A program made the translations under genes and the position numbers. From Roseibacillus sp. (GTDB lineage: Bacteria; Verrucomicrobiota; Verrucomicrobiia; Verrucomicrobiales; Akkermansiaceae), in the NCBI GenBank assembly GCA_002686085.1, contig NZAC01000059.1:1-59451 (forward strand): 59,451 nucleotides of DNA, written 5' to 3'. The notes under the pieces are model-generated. The model did not search any database. It saw nothing but the letters and a program-made list of their open reading frames with translations, and was not told where the DNA came from. Shown in pieces: positions 54,776 to 59,451 of this stretch; the stretch's first letter is position 1, and each line of letters begins with the position of its first letter.

Positions 54776-55768
54776 ATGAGACCTTTTTCTTTGGTGGTCG
54801 CAGCTGTTTTGCTGGCGACCTCTCAGGCCGGACTGGCTCAGGCCTTGCCACGGCGGCAGGACGACCCGATTCCACCGCAGGTTGATCAGATGTATGTCAA
54901 AGGGCTACGCTATCTTGCGGGAAGCCAGACGGAAAATGGCAACTGGCCAGACCGAAATGGGAGTGAGCCGGGTGTTGTTGGACTATGCGTGATGGCGTTC
55001 CTCGCGCACGGGGAAGACCCCAATCACGGACCCTATGCGCAAAATATCCGCAGAGGTATCGGCTTTATTCTGGAGAACCAGAACGAAACCAACGGTTACA
55101 TCGGTTCAAGCATGTATAACCACGGGTTTGCCACGCTCGCCTTGGCGGAGGCATACGGCGTCCTCAGGGAGGACAAGCTCGCCCCTGCCCTCAAGGAAGC
55201 GGTGGCCCTGATTCTCAGTGCACAGGAACGTAATAGCCGGGGCGCCTGGAGATACACCCCAGATAGTCAGGACGCCGACACAACCGTGACGGGGGCTCAG
55301 ATGGTTGCCCTCTACGCAGCGAGAAATGCGGGCATACCCGTACCTGAGGAAGCGCTCAAGAAGGGGCATGCCTTTATGAAAAGGTGCCGCGCATCAGACG
55401 GTGGTTACGGATACACCTCGGCGGGTAGCGGCAAGCCCACTCTCACCGCCATCGGATCCCTCTGTCTCGCCCTCGCCAAGGACAAAGACAACAAGGGCTA
55501 CAAGGCCAGCCTTGGATATTTGGGCAAACGTCTGAACTATCGAGATCGTTTTTACCCGTATTATTTTGAATATTACATGTCCCAAGCCCTCTTTCATGCT
55601 GATGAACAGGTCTGGCAGGAGTGGAACGCAAAAAACATCCGCTACCTTTCCACTGTGCAAGCCCGCGATGGAAGCTGGCCCGGAAACAAGGGAGCCGCTT
55701 TCAGCACATCAGGCGCCCTTCTCTCGATGGCCCTGAACTACCGGTTTCTGCCGATTTATGAGAAGTAG
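54776..55768 (+). CDS. Secreted prenyltransferase/squalene-oxidase-repeat protein
   Basis: A 330-residue protein with a signal peptide (PFSLVVAAVLLATSQAGLAQA). It has about five alpha/alpha-toroid repeats: NWPDRNGSEPGVVGLCVMAF, GYIGSSMYNHGFATLALAEA, GAWRYTPDSQDADTTVTGAQ, GGYGYTSAGSGKPTLTAIGS and DGSWPGNKGAAFSTSGALLS. The cyclase aspartate motif DxDD is absent, so it is probably a binding scaffold rather than an enzyme. It is 5 bases from the previous gene and overlaps the next by 11 bases, so it belongs to the operon. Confidence 0.85.
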   Translation: MRPFSLVVAAVLLATSQAGLAQALPRRQDDPIPPQVDQMYVKGLRYLAGSQTENGNWPDRNGSEPGVVGLCVMAFLAHGEDPNHGPYAQNIRRGIGFILENQNETNGYIGSSMYNHGFATLALAEAYGVLREDKLAPALKEAVALILSAQERNSRGAWRYTPDSQDADTTVTGAQMVALYAARNAGIPVPEEALKKGHAFMKRCRASDGGYGYTSAGSGKPTLTAIGSLCLALAKDKDNKGYKASLGYLGKRLNYRDRFYPYYFEYYMSQALFHADEQVWQEWNAKNIRYLSTVQARDGSWPGNKGAAFSTSGALLSMALNYRFLPIYEK

Positions 55769-57320
55769 CCATCTAACGGAGTGTGGTTCCCCTCTGCGTG
55801 TAACCACTGTTGCACTAGCTCTGGGGCTTGCCCTCTCATCCTCATTGCGTGGTCAAAACTCGGACCAGCATGAAGACCTTCTTCGGTTCCGTAATGGAGA
55901 CTCGTTGCACGGCGCCTTTCTTGGCCTCGGCGAGGGAGAGTTGCGTTGGCGCCACTCGGAAGCCGTCGAGCCGATTACCCTTCGAACCGAAAAGATCCGC
56001 AGACTTTCCTTCCATGGTGGCCGCGCTCGCAAAAACTTGCGTAGTCCCTCCTTTGTCCAGCTGTCGGACGGCGATCGAATCCCAGGAACGCTAGTAAGCC
56101 TGGACCCGGAGAGATTGGAAATCGACACGGAGTTCGCGGGGCGAGTGTCGATTCCCCGGGAATATGTCAGCCAGATCGCGCCTGCTCCGCATGGAGGACA
56201 CGTTCAATATATTGGCCCCTTTAGCGATAGTGAATGGAATATCATCACCCCTCCGGAACTCCCCGCTACCGACAATCCAGAAGAGAACCCCGAGGAGAAC
56301 AAGGAGGAGGCCGAGGAACAGGATCCTCCAGAGGCCCCATGGGTCTTCAGCGGTGGGGCATACTACAGCAACGGACAACTCCCTATCGCAGTGGATACAC
56401 ATGCCGGGGATCGTTCCCGGATTCGCTTCACCTTGGCATGGCGTAACCGTCTCAATACAGCAATTGCATTCCACGCTACCATGGAAAGGCCAGATCAGGC
56501 CAACGAGGAGGGCGAAGAAAAAGAGAATGACGAAAAGCGCAAGCAGGCGCCGAATGCAGGCTCCAAGTTCAAAGAGGGATTCGCTTATACCTACGGGCAC
56601 AGCTACGTTCTGACTATCTACTCCAATTATGCCCAAATCTACCGCTGTGACTTTACGGAGGATGGTAATGCGGACATAGACCGCCTCTCCAACTCCAGCG
56701 CCAATCTGCGCCTCGACGAAGCAGGTCAGGCCGAGTTTGAGATTCGTTGTGACCGGCCTGCCGGCACCATAGCCCTCTTTGCCAATGGCAGATTTGTCAG
56801 CCAATGGACTGATAGACAGGGATATGTTGGCAGTGGATCACACCTTGCCTTCGCCTCTCAGAACTCCTCAGCTCGTCTCCGCATATCTGACGTCCTCGTG
56901 ACCGGTTGGAACGGCATGATGGACAGTGCCCAAAGCATGGAGACCGAGGACCGGGACGTGGTTCTCCTGACCAACGGCACAGATCGGTTTTCCGGCAAGC
57001 TGGAATCACTCCAGGATGGACAGTTTCTGATCAAGGGAACCTACGCCGAAATGAAGGTTCCCGCTGACGAAATTCAGGAAATTCGCCTGGCGTCCTCCAA
57101 CCAGACGGAGGAAGACGAAGAATGGGCGAGTCGGCAGCGGCTACGCCTCCTCCTGAAGCCTCACGGGCGCTTGACGCTTTCCCCGATTAAGGCAAACGCT
57201 GATACCCTGAGAGGGCGCCACCCCGCCCTCGGTGAAATTAACCTGAATCTCCGCTATGCGGGCCTGATGGAATTCTCTTTTGGATCAAGCATCTTGGACT
57301 CATGGGACGACGACTACTGA
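55758..57320 (+). CDS. Secreted paralogue 1 of three: NGD repeats flanking a LamG-like domain
   Basis: A 520-residue protein with a signal peptide (VTTVALALGLALSSSLRG). Two beta repeats come first, A at 41-85 (FRNGDSLHGAFLGL) and B at 98-141 (QLSDGDRIPGTLVSL, ending SIPREYVSQI). A LamG/jelly-roll-like region spans about 195-385, with an acidic low-complexity insert at 173-194 and another near 248-262. Two more repeats follow, C at 400-444 (LLTNGTDRFSGKLESL) and D at 461-508. It is likely an extracellular or periplasmic binding protein. It starts inside the end of the toroid gene, 11 bases overlapping. No enzyme motif seen. Confidence 0.7.
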   Translation: MRSSHLTECGSPLRVTTVALALGLALSSSLRGQNSDQHEDLLRFRNGDSLHGAFLGLGEGELRWRHSEAVEPITLRTEKIRRLSFHGGRARKNLRSPSFVQLSDGDRIPGTLVSLDPERLEIDTEFAGRVSIPREYVSQIAPAPHGGHVQYIGPFSDSEWNIITPPELPATDNPEENPEENKEEAEEQDPPEAPWVFSGGAYYSNGQLPIAVDTHAGDRSRIRFTLAWRNRLNTAIAFHATMERPDQANEEGEEKENDEKRKQAPNAGSKFKEGFAYTYGHSYVLTIYSNYAQIYRCDFTEDGNADIDRLSNSSANLRLDEAGQAEFEIRCDRPAGTIALFANGRFVSQWTDRQGYVGSGSHLAFASQNSSARLRISDVLVTGWNGMMDSAQSMETEDRDVVLLTNGTDRFSGKLESLQDGQFLIKGTYAEMKVPADEIQEIRLASSNQTEEDEEWASRQRLRLLLKPHGRLTLSPIKANADTLRGRHPALGEINLNLRYAGLMEFSFGSSILDSWDDDY

Positions 57321-58645
57321 TGACCACAATTTTCAAATCTGCGGGCATGGCAGCCAGCGCCCTGCTTCTTGTCCTTCCGGTGCTCTCTGCAGAGGACAAA
57401 CTGGAACTGAATGATGGAAGCGTCCTTAGCGGCAAGGTTCTTTCTATTTTTGGAAATGACAAGGTCGTCCTTGATTCCAACCTCAGCGAAGAGCCGATCC
57501 ACCTCAGAACCCAGTCTCTAAGCTCAATCAACTTTCGCAAAGATACCGAAAACCCTAACAAGGCTCCCCAGCTCCTCCATCTCGTGAATGGAGATGTATT
57601 ACCGGGAACTCTCCAGAATCTCGATAGTAAGGAGGTCAGCTTTCTGACGGGATATGCCAATGAGCTGACTATTCCCCGCAACTATGTGCGCTCCATTGAC
57701 TTTGGTGTTACCCCTCAAAAACTTGTCTACTCTGGACCGAAGCCCATCACCGAGTGGAGTGATAATGACGACTGGGAATGGGAAAACGGTAGTCTTACCT
57801 GCAACACCAGCGGTACAATTGCCGCAGAGGGTGTTCTCCCGCGACAGTTCATCCTGCGATTCCGATTAGAATGGGAGAACGACCCTAATTTCCGAATCTA
57901 CTTTTGTGATGATTTCCTGAAGAGAACCGGAAATGCCGATAGATATTACTTCGAGGTAAATTCAATGGGGTCGCAGCTAAAAAGGCAGACCACCATGGGC
58001 GGGCGCCGCTGGCATACTCTGGCGCAATCACATCAGAAGCCCCGCGAATACCCAAGCCGCGCAATAGACGTTGAATTGCGTGTGAACCGGGACAGCCGGC
58101 AAATTTACCTTTACCTGAACAGCGAGAAAATCCAGCGCACTCCTGACCCTATCGACAGCTTTCCTACAGGGACCGGGATCATGCTCCAAAGCCAGGCGGG
58201 TGGCGACTTAAAGAACATTGTCAGCGATCTCGAAATCTACGAGTGGGACGCTGTCACCGAACTTCGGCGCGATGAAGGGCACGAGGATCCTGAAACCGAC
58301 GGGCTGGTTGACGTCGAAGGGCAGCACCTCAGTGGGTCTGCGCTTCAACTCCAGCAAGGCGCGCAGGGTGATCAGATCATTTTTGAAAGCCGCTTCAACA
58401 AACAACCACTTGAAGTTCAAACCTCGAGAATCTCCTCTCTCTATTTCAAGGATTCCCCACAAGCGCCCGCGGGACAGGCTCCGGTTGAACTCTCTCTTAC
58501 CGGCGGAGGATCCCTGCAGTGTGCCAGCCTGGACATGAAAGACTCCACGATTGTGGCAACGCACCCACTCCTTGGACAATTAACTCTCGACCGAAGCACC
58601 CTTAAACGTCTGGCGATTGGGGCCTCCGAGAAAAACGGATCATGA
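57320..58645 (+). CDS. Secreted paralogue 2 of three
   Basis: A 441-residue protein from ATG 57320, sharing one base (TGATG) with the previous stop; an in-frame ATG at 57302 is also possible. The signal peptide is AASALLLVLPVLSA. Repeats A (27-72, ELNDGSVLSGKVLSI) and B (85-128, LVNGDVLPGTLQNLDSKEV, ending TIPRNYVRSIDF) precede a LamG-like part (145-310; FRLEWENDPNFRIYF). C (328-376) and D (388-432) follow. The order is the same as in paralogue 1, which indicates tandem duplication followed by divergence. Confidence 0.7.
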   Translation: MTTIFKSAGMAASALLLVLPVLSAEDKLELNDGSVLSGKVLSIFGNDKVVLDSNLSEEPIHLRTQSLSSINFRKDTENPNKAPQLLHLVNGDVLPGTLQNLDSKEVSFLTGYANELTIPRNYVRSIDFGVTPQKLVYSGPKPITEWSDNDDWEWENGSLTCNTSGTIAAEGVLPRQFILRFRLEWENDPNFRIYFCDDFLKRTGNADRYYFEVNSMGSQLKRQTTMGGRRWHTLAQSHQKPREYPSRAIDVELRVNRDSRQIYLYLNSEKIQRTPDPIDSFPTGTGIMLQSQAGGDLKNIVSDLEIYEWDAVTELRRDEGHEDPETDGLVDVEGQHLSGSALQLQQGAQGDQIIFESRFNKQPLEVQTSRISSLYFKDSPQAPAGQAPVELSLTGGGSLQCASLDMKDSTIVATHPLLGQLTLDRSTLKRLAIGASEKNGS

Positions 58646-59451
58646 AGAAGTTCCTCCTATTACTCCCCTTCCTTTCGGCGATCGCTCTCGGACAACAGAA
58701 ACCCGGGAAAGAAGACGCAGGCAATTCCGACCTCCCAGTGGAGTCTGATTCAGTAGCGGGATTCCTCACCTTTGCCAACGAGGACAAAATAAGTGGCAGC
58801 CCCGAGGGAATTGACGAGGACGGAAATCTCCGCTGGAACGCTGGATTTCTCCACCAGCCTATCCCTGTCAAACCATCCTCCCTGCTGGAGATGCGGCTGG
58901 AAGGAGGTGCTTCATTACAAGACGCGAATGACCACCAAGCCCTTCTCCTCCTCACCAATGGAGATACCCTGCGCGGCCAGCTTGACGCCCTCGACGACGA
59001 GCACGTCACTCTGCAAACATGGTACGGCGGCCCTCTCAAAATTCGCCGGACGATGGCTTCGGACCTTGAAATTCAACGGGCAAATCAGACGGTGTATTCG
59101 GGACCAGAAGACTTTGATTCGTGGATTATTGAAGGAGAAAAGGACGCCTGGAGTCTCAATGCCGGGAGCCTTTCATCCAATAAGGGCGCCGGCATCGCCA
59201 GAGAAATCAAAACCCCTGACCGCTGCCGCATCCAGTTTGATCTGGCCTGGAGAAACTCTCTTCGGTTTCGCGTTCTTCTCCTTTCTGACAAAGGGTCGAC
59301 CACTCAGCCTGACAATTGTTACGACTTGGTCTGTCAACGCCGCTTTGTCTACCTCAGAAAGCGCTGGATTGATGGAGCCTCGGGAGGCTCCAAGATCGTC
59401 GGCCAGGCAAACATCCCCGAGCTTGCGGAAAAGGAAAGTGTCCGGTTCGAG
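58642..59451 (+). CDS. Secreted paralogue 3 of three (partial, runs off right edge)
   Basis: The frame from ATG 58642 overlaps the previous stop by four bases (ATGA) and stays open for 270 codons to the window end. The signal peptide is KKFLLLLPFLSAIALG. Repeat A (38-86, FANEDKISGSPEGI) is diverged; repeat B (99-144) is clear (LLTNGDTLRGQLDALDDEHV). The LamG-like part begins near 157 (WIIEGEKDAWSLNAGSLSS; IQFDLAWRNSLRFRVLLL). The C-terminal repeats are not visible. Confidence 0.7.
   Translation, partial: MKKFLLLLPFLSAIALGQQKPGKEDAGNSDLPVESDSVAGFLTFANEDKISGSPEGIDEDGNLRWNAGFLHQPIPVKPSSLLEMRLEGGASLQDANDHQALLLLTNGDTLRGQLDALDDEHVTLQTWYGGPLKIRRTMASDLEIQRANQTVYSGPEDFDSWIIEGEKDAWSLNAGSLSSNKGAGIAREIKTPDRCRIQFDLAWRNSLRFRVLLLSDKGSTTQPDNCYDLVCQRRFVYLRKRWIDGASGGSKIVGQANIPELAEKESVRFE

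Noticed and set aside
1-59451. CRISPR arrays, transposases, integrases, attachment sites and rRNA
   Set aside because: None seen: no regularly spaced direct repeats, no DDE or tyrosine recombinase motifs, and no rRNA-like sequence.

Overview
The window reads as chromosomal DNA of a Verrucomicrobiota bacterium, probably of the Verrucomicrobiales type. This rests on gene families rather than any rRNA. There is a DUF1549/DUF1553 plus DUF1501 pair, a Tat-type Gfo/Idh/MocA oxidoreductase, HEAT-like/TPR secreted proteins, cadherin-like surface proteins ending in an 'SNLMEYVFNSNP' segment, and a membrane coiled-coil protein followed by a secreted prenyltransferase-repeat protein. The DNA is moderately GC-rich, coding density is high, GTG starts are frequent and strong Shine-Dalgarno sites are rare. 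I see no insertion sequence, prophage, integrase, CRISPR array or rRNA. One tRNA, tRNA-Ser(UGA), is present.

Layout. 1-10 kb is accessory and envelope-directed: the 5' end of a secreted protein, an alpha/beta-hydrolase plus SGNH esterase, an acyltransferase-3 membrane protein with ankyrin repeats inside it, a cadherin-like surface protein, a lipoprotein, a secreted HExxH protein and an orphan GspF-N-like membrane protein. 10-19 kb holds tRNA-Ser and a minus-strand run: TPR protein, mnmE, a zinc-ribbon membrane protein coupled to mnmE, hisC, menaquinone methyltransferase and a GNAT. 19-23 kb is a minus-strand housekeeping run (adenylate kinase, fmt, a secreted unknown, pyrH, frr). 23-30.5 kb has a UbiA-like protein, an M48 protease with LemA, a DnaQ-like exonuclease, aroB, and a two-subunit sodium:solute symporter. 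30.6-37 kb is on the plus strand: AMP-binding synthetase with a decayed acyltransferase domain, MidA-like methyltransferase, L,D-transpeptidase, rplI and dnaB. 37-49 kb contains the DUF1549/DUF1553-DUF1501 pair, Gfo/Idh/MocA, a secreted unknown, asnS, a LolA-like protein, a winged-helix-like unknown, fabG and holB. 49.5-59.45 kb is plus-strand and envelope-directed: DUF3108 protein, MBL hydrolase, and then a tightly packed operon that runs off the right edge.

The last operon (51228 to the end) is the best candidate for an undescribed system. It encodes a large membrane coiled-coil protein, a small secreted protein split by an in-frame UGA, a secreted alpha/alpha-toroid protein, and three tandem secreted paralogues. 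The two complete paralogues share one architecture: two ~45-residue 'NGD...G' beta repeats, a LamG-like middle, then two more such repeats. The genes overlap or nearly touch, so they are probably co-expressed. All products appear membrane-bound or exported, which suggests one cell-envelope assembly. Its function cannot be read from the sequence.

Other points: the UGA at 54492-54494 is followed by a perfect 8-bp stem with a GTG loop, at a spacing compatible with bacterial SECIS elements or with simple reinitiation. The AMP-binding protein carries an Aas-like acyltransferase domain that has lost its catalytic residues. The delta-prime clamp-loader subunit lacks the zinc-module cysteines.
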